Shown here: positions 1 to 9,689 of the stretch, in pieces | Numbering within the stretch: position 1 is the stretch's first letter | Layout: each line of letters begins with the position of its first letter | Assembly (NCBI RefSeq): GCF_011065935.2 | Contig: NZ_JAAMNH020000001.1 | Coordinates: 2,439,001 to 2,503,000 of the forward strand | Length of the DNA stretch: 64,000 nt | Direction of reading: 5' to 3' | Origin: Clostridium estertheticum | GTDB taxonomy: Bacteria; Bacillota; Clostridia; Clostridiales; Clostridiaceae | Notes under the pieces: model-generated | Told to the model about the DNA's origin: nothing | Database searches by the model: none | The model's input: the letters and a program-made list of their open reading frames with translations, nothing else | Translations under genes and position numbers: made by a program

Positions 1-1
1 A

Positions 2-523
2 TTTAGAAGAGAAAAACTTGGATTTATATTCCAAGACTTTAATTTGCTTGATACTATGACTCTAAAGGAAAATATTGTACTACCTTTAGCTCTTGCAAAA
101 ACTCCTTATAAAATTATAAAGACAAAGTTACAAGACATAAGCATTAAGCTTGGCATTAGTGACATATTAAGCAAATATCCTTATGAGGTATCAGGAGGAC
201 AAAAGCAAAGAGCAGCTGCTGCAAGAGCAATGATTACTGAGCCTTCTATGGTGCTAGCAGATGAACCTACAGGCGCTTTAGATTCCAAATCCTCCAAAGA
301 ATTGCTCGGCTTACTTGAGAATTTAAATGATAAAAATAAAGCTACAATTCTTATGGTTACTCATGATGCTTTTGCAGCATCTTATTGTAAGAGAATTATA
401 TTTATTAAAGATGGTAAACTGTTTAATGAAATTTATAAAGGGGATAAATCAAGGAAGGATTTCTATCAAAATATATTAAAGATTCTTTCAGTCATAGGAG
501 GTGGTGCAGATGACCTTAATTAG
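2..523 (+). CDS. ABC transporter ATP-binding protein, BceA/MacB type (5' truncated by window edge)
   Basis: ATPase subunit of a peptide-exporting or detoxifying ABC transporter. The reading frame is open from base 2, so the N-terminus with Walker A lies outside the window. Visible parts are a Q-loop (FIFQDFNLLD), the signature VSGGQKQRAAAARAM, Walker B with D-loop (MVLADEPTGALD) and the H-loop (MVTHD). It overlaps the next gene by 14 bases, as usual for BceA-BceB pairs that sense and remove bacitracin-like peptides in Firmicutes. The cognate two-component genes often lie upstream and cannot be seen here. The family is certain; the substrate is not. Confidence 0.9.
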   Translation, partial: FRREKLGFIFQDFNLLDTMTLKENIVLPLALAKTPYKIIKTKLQDISIKLGISDILSKYPYEVSGGQKQRAAAARAMITEPSMVLADEPTGALDSKSSKELLGLLENLNDKNKATILMVTHDAFAASYCKRIIFIKDGKLFNEIYKGDKSRKDFYQNILKILSVIGGGADDLN

Positions 524-2417
524 TATGGCTGTAAACAATATAAGGAAAAACTTTAAAAATTACTGGGCATTTTTTCTAAGTTCCACTTTCAGTGTTTTTG
601 CATTATATCTTTTTATGTCTATTGTAGATAATAGTGATGTAAAAGTCCAACTAGGGAATATGAAAAGTTTTATGACTTTATTTGTCATAGCTTCCTATAT
701 GATTGCAACTTTCTCAGCATTTTTTATATGGTATTCTAATACTTTCATTATAAAGTCAAGGAAGAAAGAATTTGCAACATATATGTTACTAGGTATGTCT
801 AAAAAACAGACCGCAACATTGAACTTTATAGAAAATTTGATAACTATAGTTGGTGCATTTTGCAGCGGAATTGCTTTAGGTCTGATTTTCAATAAATTTT
901 TTATAATGCTATTATATGTAATGATAAGAGCTACAGGTGATGTGTCTTTTCAGATTAGTTTAGAAGCTTTAAAAGTTTGTTCTATAGTATTTGGAGCTAT
1001 GTTTATAATAATTAGTATTCACAGTTCTAAGCTTATATACAGGGACAATCTAATAGATCTTTTTAATTCATCAAAAAAAGCTGAAAAAGGGTTGAAAGTA
1101 TCCTTTTTAACCCTAATAATTAGCATCATTTCTATAGTTTTGTTAAGCTACGGATATTATATGGCTATTAGAAAGATTGCTGCTAATATTCTTATAGCTC
1201 CCATAGTAGTATTGTTAGTTGTTATAGGTACTATATTATTTTTTACAAGCTTTACTTCTTTAATTATATATGTTAGTAAAAAGAATGAAAAAAGTCTCTT
1301 TAAAGGAACAAAGCTTATATACATTTCACAACTTTACTATAGATATAAAGGTAATGTAGGTACCTTAAGTGTAATAGCGGTTACAACTACCGTAGCTCTT
1401 TGTGCCATGATGGTCTGCTTTGGACTTTTTAATAAAACGGAAGAAAACTCAAGAAATATGAGACCATTTTCTATAGAATACATAAATGGTACTAATAATA
1501 CAGATAAAACCTTTGAGAATACTATTAAAAATCATAAAGAGATTTCAGTTGTATATAAGGACACTATGGAGTTTATTAAGGTGAAAACTAAAGATCCCCT
1601 GTTTGGTACTTATGGTACATTTTTAGTTTTAAATGAAAGTAAATTTAATGAAATTAATAGTCATGAAAAAGCAGGTGTAAAAATAAATTTAAAAAATGAA
1701 AGGGATTGCTATTTCTTTCAAATAACCAGCTTTGATACAGATAAAAGTGTAATTGGTAAAGATGTTAAATTAGCGGTGGGCAATAAAGACTATAATCTAA
1801 AAATAACTGATACTGATATGAAATATGTTATAGCATTGGAGCACGCTAAACAAACTTTTATTGTGAAGGATAGTGTATACTCTAAAATTAAAAGTACGAT
1901 TTCTAAAGAGAATACCTGTAAAGTAACGGGATATACACTTAATAATGATTTTCTTTCACAAAATTTTATTGTGGATTTGAAAAATAAAATGCCTTCTGAA
2001 AATAAACTTTTAACATTCTATGAACATTTTGCGGATGGCCTGAAGTTAATGGGTATGATGGCCTTTATCGGGTTATTCATTGGATTACTATTTCTTACAG
2101 CTACAGGAAGCATTATATATTTTAAAATGTCAATGGAAGCTGCGGAGGATAAAAGCAAATTTATAATTCTTAGAAAAATAGGGGTTAGTAAAGCTGAAAT
2201 AAGAAAGGCTGTTTCAAAGGAACTCATGATTTTATTTGGAGCACCATTCGTTGTGGCATCGATAAATACTTTTGTCGCCTTAATTCCACTTGAGAAAATG
2301 CTGGGATTTAATATTACTAAAGAATTCATTATTATAATTTTGGTTTATGCAGTGCTTTATAGTATATATTATTTAATAACCTTAAAATCCTATATTAAAA
2401 TTGTAAGCAGCTCGTAA
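510..2417 (+). CDS. BceB-type FtsX-family ABC transporter permease
   Basis: Membrane partner of the preceding ATPase, about 635 residues. It has an N-terminal helix pair, FtsX-like helix groups, a large extracellular domain around residues 300-500 and a C-terminal helix bundle, which is the BceB layout. The ATG at 510 is preferred over the in-frame GTG at 501 because AGGAGGTG at 495-502 sits about seven bases before it. This subunit normally recognises the antimicrobial peptide and signals to a BceS-type kinase. The exact ligand is unknown. Confidence 0.88.
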   Translation: MTLISMAVNNIRKNFKNYWAFFLSSTFSVFALYLFMSIVDNSDVKVQLGNMKSFMTLFVIASYMIATFSAFFIWYSNTFIIKSRKKEFATYMLLGMSKKQTATLNFIENLITIVGAFCSGIALGLIFNKFFIMLLYVMIRATGDVSFQISLEALKVCSIVFGAMFIIISIHSSKLIYRDNLIDLFNSSKKAEKGLKVSFLTLIISIISIVLLSYGYYMAIRKIAANILIAPIVVLLVVIGTILFFTSFTSLIIYVSKKNEKSLFKGTKLIYISQLYYRYKGNVGTLSVIAVTTTVALCAMMVCFGLFNKTEENSRNMRPFSIEYINGTNNTDKTFENTIKNHKEISVVYKDTMEFIKVKTKDPLFGTYGTFLVLNESKFNEINSHEKAGVKINLKNERDCYFFQITSFDTDKSVIGKDVKLAVGNKDYNLKITDTDMKYVIALEHAKQTFIVKDSVYSKIKSTISKENTCKVTGYTLNNDFLSQNFIVDLKNKMPSENKLLTFYEHFADGLKLMGMMAFIGLFIGLLFLTATGSIIYFKMSMEAAEDKSKFIILRKIGVSKAEIRKAVSKELMILFGAPFVVASINTFVALIPLEKMLGFNITKEFIIIILVYAVLYSIYYLITLKSYIKIVSSS

Positions 2418-2495
2418 TAATATAGAATTTAAGGTTTAGTCCTATCAATATCAAAATTAGTAGTAGTTAACTTGGCGAAGGTTGAGCAATATAGT

Positions 2496-2543
2496 AATGC
2501 GTTGGCAGAGAAGATTTTAATTCTTAAGCCAACGCATTTTATT
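2496..2543 (+). terminator. Intrinsic terminator after the Bce-type operon
   Basis: An 11-bp stem (AATGCGTTGGC with GCCAACGCATT) with a 21-base loop is followed by a T-rich tail. It lies 80 bases after the permease stop. Confidence 0.8.
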
Positions 2544-2685
2544 TATTGTTGCCAAAATCAATTCTTCTAAAAGACCCTTTTAAAAAATATCCTTACAGAG
2601 TACAATAAATGTAGTACTATTTATAGATATAGCTGTGTATTTTTTTATGGATCCATGGCAAAAGAAGAAAGGAGAGGTACGTACT

Positions 2686-3483
2686 ATGAACCTTATCGTA
2701 ATTGGTCCCAAAGGTAAAATGGGTAAGCTCATCGTAAAGGTAGCAAGTTCAAGGCGAGATATGAGACTTCTTTATGGTATTGGTCCAAAGGGAAGAGAAT
2801 ATATCAATGGTGATTTAGGGATTGTGTGTAACCTTGGAGAAGCTATTTCTGCAAAAGTTGTGGACAATCTTGAAAATGTAATTGATGAATGTGATGTAAT
2901 TATTGACTATAGTAATCCATCCACCTCTATGGCGGTATTTGAAAGTTCAGTGAAAGCAAAAAAAGCTGTGGTATGTGGCACTACTGGATTTTCTGTAGAG
3001 CAGTTAGATAGAATAAAAGAGATTTCAACAAAAATACCCATAGTGTATGCTGCTAATACGTCAAGAGTGGTAAATCTTATGTATTCTTTATTAGAAATTG
3101 CAGCAGGTGCTATTGGTAGTACTGCCGATATTGAAATTATTGAAATGCATGATAAAAACAAAAAAGATGCTCCTAGTGGAACCTCAAAGGAAATGGGTGA
3201 AGTTATTGCAAAAGCTCTCGATAAATCACTAAAGGAAATTGCAGTATATGGCAGGCAAGGCGAAGGTGCCCGAGTACCTGGAACCATAGGCTACCATTCC
3301 CTTCGTGCAGGAGATATCGCTAGCAGTCATACCGTGCTCTTTGGCCTTGAAGGTGAACGGCTGGAAATTACGCACCATGCTCACAATTGGGAATGCTTTG
3401 CCCGAGGAGCATGCGAAGCGGCTTCTTTTATTTATGGGAAAGAGCCTGGTTTATATACAGTAAAAGATGTATTGAATTTATAA
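2686..3483 (+). CDS. DapB-family dihydrodipicolinate reductase, divergent
   Basis: Predicted NAD(P)H-dependent reductase of about 265 residues, the usual DapB length. In DapB enzymes it would reduce 4-hydroxy-tetrahydrodipicolinate in lysine/diaminopimelate synthesis. The nucleotide-binding turn is GPKGKMG. The active-site block reads EMHDKNKKDAPSGTS, which keeps the first His and the Lys of the E. coli HHRHK motif but has Asp at the second His. The SANFS region is replaced by AANTSRVV. The C-terminal HALR-like and ARGA segments are present. The ATG at 2686 follows GGAGAGG; an upstream in-frame start at 2635 has no good site. No other lysine genes are adjacent, so it may be a paralogue with a different substrate. 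Confidence 0.75.
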   Translation: MNLIVIGPKGKMGKLIVKVASSRRDMRLLYGIGPKGREYINGDLGIVCNLGEAISAKVVDNLENVIDECDVIIDYSNPSTSMAVFESSVKAKKAVVCGTTGFSVEQLDRIKEISTKIPIVYAANTSRVVNLMYSLLEIAAGAIGSTADIEIIEMHDKNKKDAPSGTSKEMGEVIAKALDKSLKEIAVYGRQGEGARVPGTIGYHSLRAGDIASSHTVLFGLEGERLEITHHAHNWECFARGACEAASFIYGKEPGLYTVKDVLNL

Positions 3484-3667
3484 TCTTTCAGATACACTCC
3501 AGCTTTTAATAATTATCAGAAGGAGTCAATTAATTTTAGAGATTTACCCTTTGAATTATATTGTGTCATATTTATTAATTTTTGCATATGGTTAAGAAGA
3601 ATGTAGAAATATCATGATATAATAGTTAAAACAAAAGAAATTTATAGGAAAAGGTGTGTACATAAAG

Positions 3668-6370
3668 ATGAAAGCTTATAGCGGTGAGGAAATGGAAAGA
3701 AGAAAGAAGTTTAATAGGTTTAATGTTCTAAATGTAATTATGGTAGCAATATTTTCACTGATAATTGTAAAGTTGTATTATATACAAGTCTTACATGGAC
3801 AATATTACAAGGATACAGTAAAAGCTAACGCTCATAATATTATAACAGTAGAGGCACCAAGAGGTCTTATAACAGACAAAAATGGAATAGGTCTTGCAAC
3901 GGAAGTACAAGGTTATAACCTTACATATACAGATACAGCTAAGGCTAGTACACAGTTATTTACAACAATACAAAAGGTATTTAAAATTTTGGATGAAAAT
4001 GGGGAAGTTCAGACAGATAATTTTCCTTTAAAGATTGCGCCATACAGATTTGAATTTAGTTCAAGTGATCCTAAGGGAATACAAATTTTGAAATTAAGAT
4101 TTTTGAAAGATAGGGGTCTTCAAGGTGATATATTGAAAGAAAAATTTAAAAATAAAAAAGAAGATGATTTAACCTCAGATGAAACTACTGAGCTTAATAA
4201 TGATCTTTTGAAATTAACTCCTGAACAAATATATAATGAACTTCTTAAGAAATATGGTGTAATAGAGGGAGTTTCAAGTTTGCATATACAGGAAACACCA
4301 GATGTTATAAGAAGATATTTAATTGTAAAAGACGATATAAAAATGAGCTTTTTTAATGCATTCAAATCAATTAACATAGCAACTAATATAAAAAAAAATA
4401 CATCGCTTATATTCGAGCAAAGTCTCTCAGAATTTCCTGGAATTAAAGTTGAAACTCAGCCTATGAGGCAATATCCCTATGGCCAACTTGCTTCATCAGT
4501 TTTAGGATATATAAGTAAAATAAGCCCTGTAGATCAGGCTAAATATTCAGCAAAGGGTTACGACACAAGTAAAGATTATGTGGGGGTTTCTGGGATTGAA
4601 GCTGCCTTGGAAAGCAATTTCAAGGGTGATAACGGCGGAGCAGAGGTGAAGAGTGGGATTTCTAGTAAGAAGGCGATTCCTGGGAAAAATGTCCAGCTTA
4701 CTATAGATGCAAATTTGCAATATACCACAGAAAATGCTTTAAATAGTGAAATGAAGGTATTACAAAGTAAAGGAACTGTGAATGGTTTAAATGTAACAAA
4801 CGCCACAAGAGGGGCAGCTGTTGCCATTGATATTCATACTGGTGGGATACTAGCACTTGCTAGCTTGCCAGGTTATAATCCAAATGATTTTTCTATGTCA
4901 AAGGGATTAACGGAAGCTCAATCAAAAAAATATTTTAATCCTGACTATGAAAAGATGGCAAAAGCTCAGGGGAAATCACAAAGCTTAATTGATTATATGT
5001 TTCCAATAGACACAAGCATAAAGGGAAATACTACAATAAGAAAGGATAAGTTTGATTACTATCCAAAGTACTTGTATAATTATGCGACTATGTCACTTAT
5101 TCCTTCTGGGTCTACTTTTAAGCCAATGACAGCAATTGCAGGTCTTCAAACTGGAGTTATAGATGCTAATTCCACTTACCTTGATCAAGGCCAGTTTGAT
5201 ATAGGGGGAGGGGTTATAGATCGTTTCATAACAGATGGTGCACTTGGAAGGGTAAACGTAGTTAGCGCAATAGAAAAATCCAGTAATCCATTTTTTATGA
5301 ATGTGGGTGGTTTATTAAGGGCAAAATATGGTGATGATATTTTAGCTAAATATGCATGGGGGTTTGGACTAGGATCTGATCCTAAGTCTATCAATCCCGG
5401 TACAGGAGTAGAAATAAACGAAAATTTTGGACAGGTATACAATACAGTATCCCAGAAAAACCTGTCAGCTTCTCAGTATCTTTGGAATATTGAGCAAGAT
5501 TTAACTCTTGGAACTTCTGGTACAGGAGCGAAATTTCCGTCTATTGATTTATACGATAGAGCTGGGGATGATCGTATTGTTTATAATGGAATAAAACTTT
5601 CGGAAATAAAAACTAAAATTAAAAATACTATAATTGTCTCTGTAAAAGATGGAACTTTTTCAAAGAGTATCTATGAGAATTTATTTAAGCAACTAATTGC
5701 TGCCGATCCTAAGTTTAAAGGACAAAATTTCACTTCAAGTGATTTACAAGCAGTTATAAATGATGTAAACTTCCAAGCTGTACAGGAAGGACATGGTTCT
5801 TTGAATTTACCATACAATATGTATATTGCATCTATTGGTCAGGGTATGGACAATTTCACACCTCTTCAGTTAGCAAATTATATAGCAACCATTGCCAATG
5901 GTGGATCAAGATATAAACTTCATTTGGTTGATAACGTAAAAGACTCTAATGGAAAGTTAGTATCTCAAACAAAACCAGAGGTTTTAAACAAAGCAGATAT
6001 GAGTGCAGAAACTAGAAATCTAGTTATGCAGGGTATGAACAATGTTACAGGTGCAGGTGGTAATACAGATGGTACTGCATCCCAAGCACTTGGAGATTTT
6101 CCTATACCTACAGGTGGTAAAACAGGTACAGCACAATTTAATTCATCTGATATACAAAGTAAAGTGGGTAGAGGAGATTATGCGTGGTATGTAGGCTATG
6201 CACCGGCTACCAATCCTGAAATTGCAATATCTGTAGTTATATTTGACGGGGGTTATGGTAGTGATGCTGCAAATGTGGCTAAAGGTATGTACGAGAGCTA
6301 TTTCAAAAATGATCCTCGGATGGCAAAGTATAAGAATAATTATGACATAAAATTAAAACGTATTAATTAG
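3668..6370 (+). CDS. Class B penicillin-binding protein (PBP2-type transpeptidase)
   Basis: Membrane-anchored peptidoglycan D,D-transpeptidase, about 900 residues and longer than typical PBP2 (about 630) because of inserts. One N-terminal membrane helix (around residues 20-42) is followed by a dimerisation domain and the transpeptidase domain. The catalytic triad motifs are SxxK in PSGSTFKP (around residue 480), SxN in EKSSNPF (around 537) and KTG in GGKTGTAQF (around 815). The start is either GTG 3656 or ATG 3668; ATG is chosen because AAGGTG ends 11 bases before it. The gene stands alone. An FtsW/RodA-type partner lies at about 42 kb. Confidence 0.88.
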   Translation: MKAYSGEEMERRKKFNRFNVLNVIMVAIFSLIIVKLYYIQVLHGQYYKDTVKANAHNIITVEAPRGLITDKNGIGLATEVQGYNLTYTDTAKASTQLFTTIQKVFKILDENGEVQTDNFPLKIAPYRFEFSSSDPKGIQILKLRFLKDRGLQGDILKEKFKNKKEDDLTSDETTELNNDLLKLTPEQIYNELLKKYGVIEGVSSLHIQETPDVIRRYLIVKDDIKMSFFNAFKSINIATNIKKNTSLIFEQSLSEFPGIKVETQPMRQYPYGQLASSVLGYISKISPVDQAKYSAKGYDTSKDYVGVSGIEAALESNFKGDNGGAEVKSGISSKKAIPGKNVQLTIDANLQYTTENALNSEMKVLQSKGTVNGLNVTNATRGAAVAIDIHTGGILALASLPGYNPNDFSMSKGLTEAQSKKYFNPDYEKMAKAQGKSQSLIDYMFPIDTSIKGNTTIRKDKFDYYPKYLYNYATMSLIPSGSTFKPMTAIAGLQTGVIDANSTYLDQGQFDIGGGVIDRFITDGALGRVNVVSAIEKSSNPFFMNVGGLLRAKYGDDILAKYAWGFGLGSDPKSINPGTGVEINENFGQVYNTVSQKNLSASQYLWNIEQDLTLGTSGTGAKFPSIDLYDRAGDDRIVYNGIKLSEIKTKIKNTIIVSVKDGTFSKSIYENLFKQLIAADPKFKGQNFTSSDLQAVINDVNFQAVQEGHGSLNLPYNMYIASIGQGMDNFTPLQLANYIATIANGGSRYKLHLVDNVKDSNGKLVSQTKPEVLNKADMSAETRNLVMQGMNNVTGAGGNTDGTASQALGDFPIPTGGKTGTAQFNSSDIQSKVGRGDYAWYVGYAPATNPEIAISVVIFDGGYGSDAANVAKGMYESYFKNDPRMAKYKNNYDIKLKRIN

Positions 6371-6382
6371 TAAAAATTTATT

Positions 6383-6426
6383 AAACAGCTATTGTCTATA
6401 GTTTAAAGGCAATGGCTGTTTTTATT
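6383..6426. terminator. Hairpin between convergent genes
   Basis: AAACAGCTATTG pairs with CAATGGCTGTTT (one G-T pair), followed by T-rich sequence on the + side. It lies between the convergent PBP and HD genes. Confidence 0.7.
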
Positions 6427-6433
6427 TTAATAC

Positions 6434-7099
6434 TTATAACATTTTTGTTCCATTCATTGTTAGTTTAAATTTAGTATTTAAAAAATCTGCTGCTTTTCTA
6501 CAAAGGATCATACGAGTAATGAATATTTCGAAATATTCCATTAACGGACATATAGAAGTATCTATTGTTAACTCTAACTCTATGTTTTTATTTACTCCAT
6601 CTACCTTTACATTTGCTTTTTCTACAGCGTAATTCACTCTATCATGTATGTCAAAAGTTGCAAAATCGGTGTTTCTTACCCTTGATCTTCTTACATCAGT
6701 TTTATCACCTAATATTAATGCTGCTGAAACTGGATTTATAGGACTACCTACATCTTCATCATGATTTCCAACAGCGGATACTAGAGTAGCTATTTCTTCT
6801 GGCTCCATACCAAGTCTATTTAATATATTAAAACAAAGGCAAGCACCAGTCTGTGCATGCTCTTCTCTATTTACCATATTACCAATGTCATGAATAAATC
6901 CAGCAATTTTAGCAAGCTCGATATCCCTTTTACTAAAACCTAAGGTCTTCAATATATAACCTGCTGTTTCCGACACCTTTGTTACATGACCCAAATCATG
7001 TTTAGTATATCCTTTTAGAGCTAGATGTTTATCACCAATTTCTATATAAGTCTTAAGCTCTTTATTATTTTTGATGTCCTCAAATGTTACTAATGACAT
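6434..7099 (-). CDS. HD-domain phosphohydrolase
   Basis: About 221 residues with a metal-dependent HD fold. The HDLGH segment, the HDIGN core pair, GNHDED and the GDKTDVRRSRVR block match the stand-alone HD phosphatase group. Substrates in this family are usually nucleotides or phosphomonoesters and cannot be deduced here. The ATG is preceded by AGTGAGG. No co-directional neighbour suggests an operon. Family confidence is high, function low. Confidence 0.8.
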   Translation of the reverse strand: MSLVTFEDIKNNKELKTYIEIGDKHLALKGYTKHDLGHVTKVSETAGYILKTLGFSKRDIELAKIAGFIHDIGNMVNREEHAQTGACLCFNILNRLGMEPEEIATLVSAVGNHDEDVGSPINPVSAALILGDKTDVRRSRVRNTDFATFDIHDRVNYAVEKANVKVDGVNKNIELELTIDTSICPLMEYFEIFITRMILCRKAADFLNTKFKLTMNGTKML

Positions 7100-7582
7100 A
7101 ACCTCACTTCCTTCTAATATCTAGTATATTAAAATTTAAAATAATAAATGAATTATAAAAATTTACTAACTATAAATTTGTTTTTTATGATTATATTTTA
7201 CTATCTTTACAAATTATATACACATGTTTTTAAATTTATAAATAAAACGCAATGAAGGTAATCTTAGTAGACTCAATACTAGACCAAATAAATAAAGTTA
7301 CTATTACTTACAACACAACTATTATTTACCTAGTTTAAAAATGTACCTATTCCACATAATAACAAAAAGGAGGTAATTAGTACCTACGGGCAATCTTACG
7401 ATGAGGTCAAAAATCATGAAAATACCTATCATCATGATGCTACTGCAATTACGAATAAGTAACTAAAACACTAGAAACATTTTAAGCAGTTGTTTAAGCT
7501 AAAGAGAAAAGGAAATAAGCAAGAAATTCTAAGGACTACTAAATTAAAATCAAATAATGGTGTTGAAAGGAATGAGTCACAT
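7100..7582. other. AT-rich intergenic stretch with a possible decayed small gene
   Basis: Mostly AT-rich promoter-like DNA. A strong AAAGGAGGT at about 7370 is followed by an open frame ending in a stop near 7462 (it contains YGQSYDEVKNHENTYHH), but no ATG, GTG or TTG start is placed to use it. This may be a remnant of a small gene. No RNA gene or repeat was recognised. Confidence 0.3.
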
Positions 7583-8062
7583 ATGCCTACTATTACAAAT
7601 GTAGCAATAAAAGATGCAGATAGTTTAGTTGTCAAAAAAATAAAAAGAAAACTCAATGACGCAGGAGGGCAAGCAATTGTTACACTTTATAGTGGAGATA
7701 GCTGTGATATTTGTTTTGATGAAGGAGATAAAGGGCTTGTCTCTTCAAAGGTACCTTCAGCAGAACAACTTGTATGGGAAGCTTTTGATGCTGCAGTTGA
7801 GGTTGTAATAAATAACGGTGGTAAGGCAAAAAAAGGAAATGCTCAATCCGGTGCCAAGTTAGGCAGTGCAAAATTGATGATTAATTCAGTTGAGGGATAC
7901 ATTGCACATAAAGTACATGGAGTTGAAGAGGGTGGAACAGCAGTTGGTGCTGGTTTTGTTATTTGTGCTGTTCTTGATTGGGTTGAAATTTGCAGAAATG
8001 AAAAATGGTATCTTTCAATTGAACCATTGTATTTAGAAGAATATAAAACGCAATACGAATAG
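7583..8062 (+). CDS. Conserved-looking hypothetical protein
   Basis: About 159 residues, family not recognised. It appears soluble, mixed alpha/beta, with no signal peptide, and has a glycine-rich centre (NNGGKAKKGNAQSGAKLGS) and a hydrophobic stretch near residues 115-135. The ATG at 7583 follows AAAGGAATGAG. The frame stays open upstream to a TTG at 7490, so a longer N-terminus is possible. A strong bidirectional terminator follows. No function is proposed. Confidence 0.6.
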   Translation: MPTITNVAIKDADSLVVKKIKRKLNDAGGQAIVTLYSGDSCDICFDEGDKGLVSSKVPSAEQLVWEAFDAAVEVVINNGGKAKKGNAQSGAKLGSAKLMINSVEGYIAHKVHGVEEGGTAVGAGFVICAVLDWVEICRNEKWYLSIEPLYLEEYKTQYE

Positions 8063-8108
8063 AAGAATGGTAAGCATGATTGATAATTTTGCATTTAGTT
8101 CTATTTTT

Positions 8109-8144
8109 AAGGGTAGAGCTTGTTTTTTAACAAGATCTACCCTT
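8109..8144. terminator. Bidirectional terminator
   Basis: AAGGGTAGAGCTTGTT and AACAAGATCTACCCTT form a 16-bp stem with one mismatch, flanked by T-runs on both strands. It serves the convergent genes ending at 8062 and 8159. Confidence 0.8.
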
Positions 8145-8158
8145 GAAAATAATTATTT

Positions 8159-8347
8159 CTACTCTGTGTAATTTGAAAGTGTATCAGAAGCAATCTGCAA
8201 TGCAGATTGTACAGCGTTAAGAGTATTCTGAATTTGTTGCCTATTTTCTTCTTTTTCTACTATGTTTACTGCTTCAGTTAGATTAACCCTTGAAGTTTGA
8301 AGTTTGTGATATACATCTTCTACGTGTTGTTTTGCATTTTTTCCCAT
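8159..8347 (-). CDS. Small helical hypothetical protein
   Basis: A 62-residue protein, family not recognised. The sequence is hydrophilic and almost wholly helix-forming (for example NTLNAVQSALQIASDTL), so a helical hairpin or coiled coil is likely. AGGAAA precedes the ATG. It lies immediately downstream of the IscB gene on the same strand, separated by an imperfect hairpin; whether it belongs to the element or to the host flank is unclear. Confidence 0.55.
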   Translation of the reverse strand: MGKNAKQHVEDVYHKLQTSRVNLTEAVNIVEKEENRQQIQNTLNAVQSALQIASDTLSNYTE

Positions 8348-8356
8348 ATCGATTTC

Positions 8357-8405
8357 CTGGTTTCTTAAATCTAAACATATATGAACATTTAAGTTTAAAA
8401 ACCAG
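8357..8405 (-). repeat. Imperfect palindrome at the 3' side of iscB
   Basis: CTGGTTT and AAACCAG close a longer, imperfectly paired AT-rich stem of roughly 19 bp around a loop. It lies 30 bases beyond the iscB stop. It could be a terminator or the subterminal hairpin of an IS200/IS605-like element end. Confidence 0.5.
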
Positions 8406-8434
8406 TATTCACCTCACTTTCTATTTTTTCAAAT

Positions 8435-9670
8435 TTATGAAAAACGTATACTATTCGGTCTTGAAATAAGGTTAAGACTTTTTAACCCATATCTTTTTAG
8501 TATAATATTATCTTTAGTTGTCATATTAAACTGTTTTCTATCTGGATATAATGCTGTTATATATCCAATATAACATACGCCATTTCGTTTGGTATATTTA
8601 ACGTAATCTCTTAATTTAAACCCATCAACAATGGTTTCTGCATCACCTTTTGATTTTTTGCGTAAAGGTTTTATATGCCAGTCTTTAATGTTGATGTCAG
8701 TAGATTTAATTTCAGTGCCACAAATAACTAAAGCGTCATTAGAATGACTTTTTTCTATATTCCAGTCTATTCTATGATTTGCAGTATCGGCTCCCGTAGT
8801 CAAAGATAGTGGTGCTATTTTTTCAAGTTCCACTTGCAGATATTTTTTACCCTGCATAACGTGCATTGGATGTCTAAGACACAAATTTTTACCCTTGATT
8901 TTGGTTAAATATTCATCCATCATCTGCAATTCTTTGCCAAAAGTTTTTATATGGCATTTTTCGCATAGAGTTACACCATTATAAATACTATCTGCTCCAC
9001 CACTGTTTTTGGGCTTAGCGTGGTGCATTTGAAGTTTAACGTTAGAGTTACAGTCTACGCATTTAAAGTTATCTCTCATAAATACAGCTAATCTAATATT
9101 ATTATCAAGTCTATTTGACTTTTGATACTGCCATTTGTATAGGGCTTTACCCTCAACCATTGCCCTTATGTCTATAAGAACATCTTCAAGATATATTGCA
9201 TCTATCTTAGTCCATTTTAACAGTTTATTTACAACCCTTAATATAGACTGTTTCTTTTGTAGTATAGTTGGCGCAAGTCTATTCTCGCGTTTAGATGTGC
9301 GTCTGTTATCAAATCTCTTTTTACGATATCTTTTATGGTACCTATGATACATTCTATAGCCCTTTCTTATCGTCATTTTTTTAGAAACATCTTGCCTTAA
9401 TTCTATGGTACCCTTAAAAATCGTTTTAACTTTTGTGTTACATTGCTGAATTATTCCCAGGCCAACATTTTTACTTCCATCATCAATTCCTAGATAATTT
9501 TTAACATCATCATTATTGTCGTCATTAACTATTTTTTGTAACTGTATTACCATTGGAAATTTATTAAGCATTTTAGCTTTGTTTTTCCTAATTAGATAAT
9601 ATGATTTATTTTTGTTGCAGGGACTTAATCTGTTGCCAGCTAAGTCCACTACAAAAGAATATTCGACCAT
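8435..9670 (-). CDS. iscB: IscB, RNA-guided HNH/RuvC endonuclease (Cas9-ancestor family)
   Basis: 411 residues with the full IscB architecture. A short N-terminal PLMP-like region (RLSP here) carries a divergent RRXRR segment. RuvC-I is LGIDDGSKNVG (Asp63). An Arg/Lys-rich bridge helix covers residues 100-130. RuvC-II is IYLEDVLID (Glu162). The HNH domain (204-240) has CVDC, MHH, Asn231 and CEKCH. RuvC-III is SHSNDALVI (Asp312). A basic C-terminal beta-rich domain follows. All catalytic positions are present, so it looks active. It is shorter than the characterised OgeuIscB. The start at 9670 follows AGGAGG. The 230 bases upstream are structured as expected for its guide RNA. No TnpA transposase lies nearby. 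Known family members cut DNA guided by omega RNA; the target here is unknown. Confidence 0.92.
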   Translation of the reverse strand: MVEYSFVVDLAGNRLSPCNKNKSYYLIRKNKAKMLNKFPMVIQLQKIVNDDNNDDVKNYLGIDDGSKNVGLGIIQQCNTKVKTIFKGTIELRQDVSKKMTIRKGYRMYHRYHKRYRKKRFDNRRTSKRENRLAPTILQKKQSILRVVNKLLKWTKIDAIYLEDVLIDIRAMVEGKALYKWQYQKSNRLDNNIRLAVFMRDNFKCVDCNSNVKLQMHHAKPKNSGGADSIYNGVTLCEKCHIKTFGKELQMMDEYLTKIKGKNLCLRHPMHVMQGKKYLQVELEKIAPLSLTTGADTANHRIDWNIEKSHSNDALVICGTEIKSTDINIKDWHIKPLRKKSKGDAETIVDGFKLRDYVKYTKRNGVCYIGYITALYPDRKQFNMTTKDNIILKRYGLKSLNLISRPNSIRFS

Positions 9671-9689
9671 CTCTAGTCATCCTCCTAAT

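Noticed and set aside
7330..7462. Open frame after a strong AAAGGAGGT, with a coding-like tail (YGQSYDEVKNHENTYHH)
   Set aside because: There is no ATG, GTG or TTG at a usable distance from the site. Recorded only as a possible remnant.
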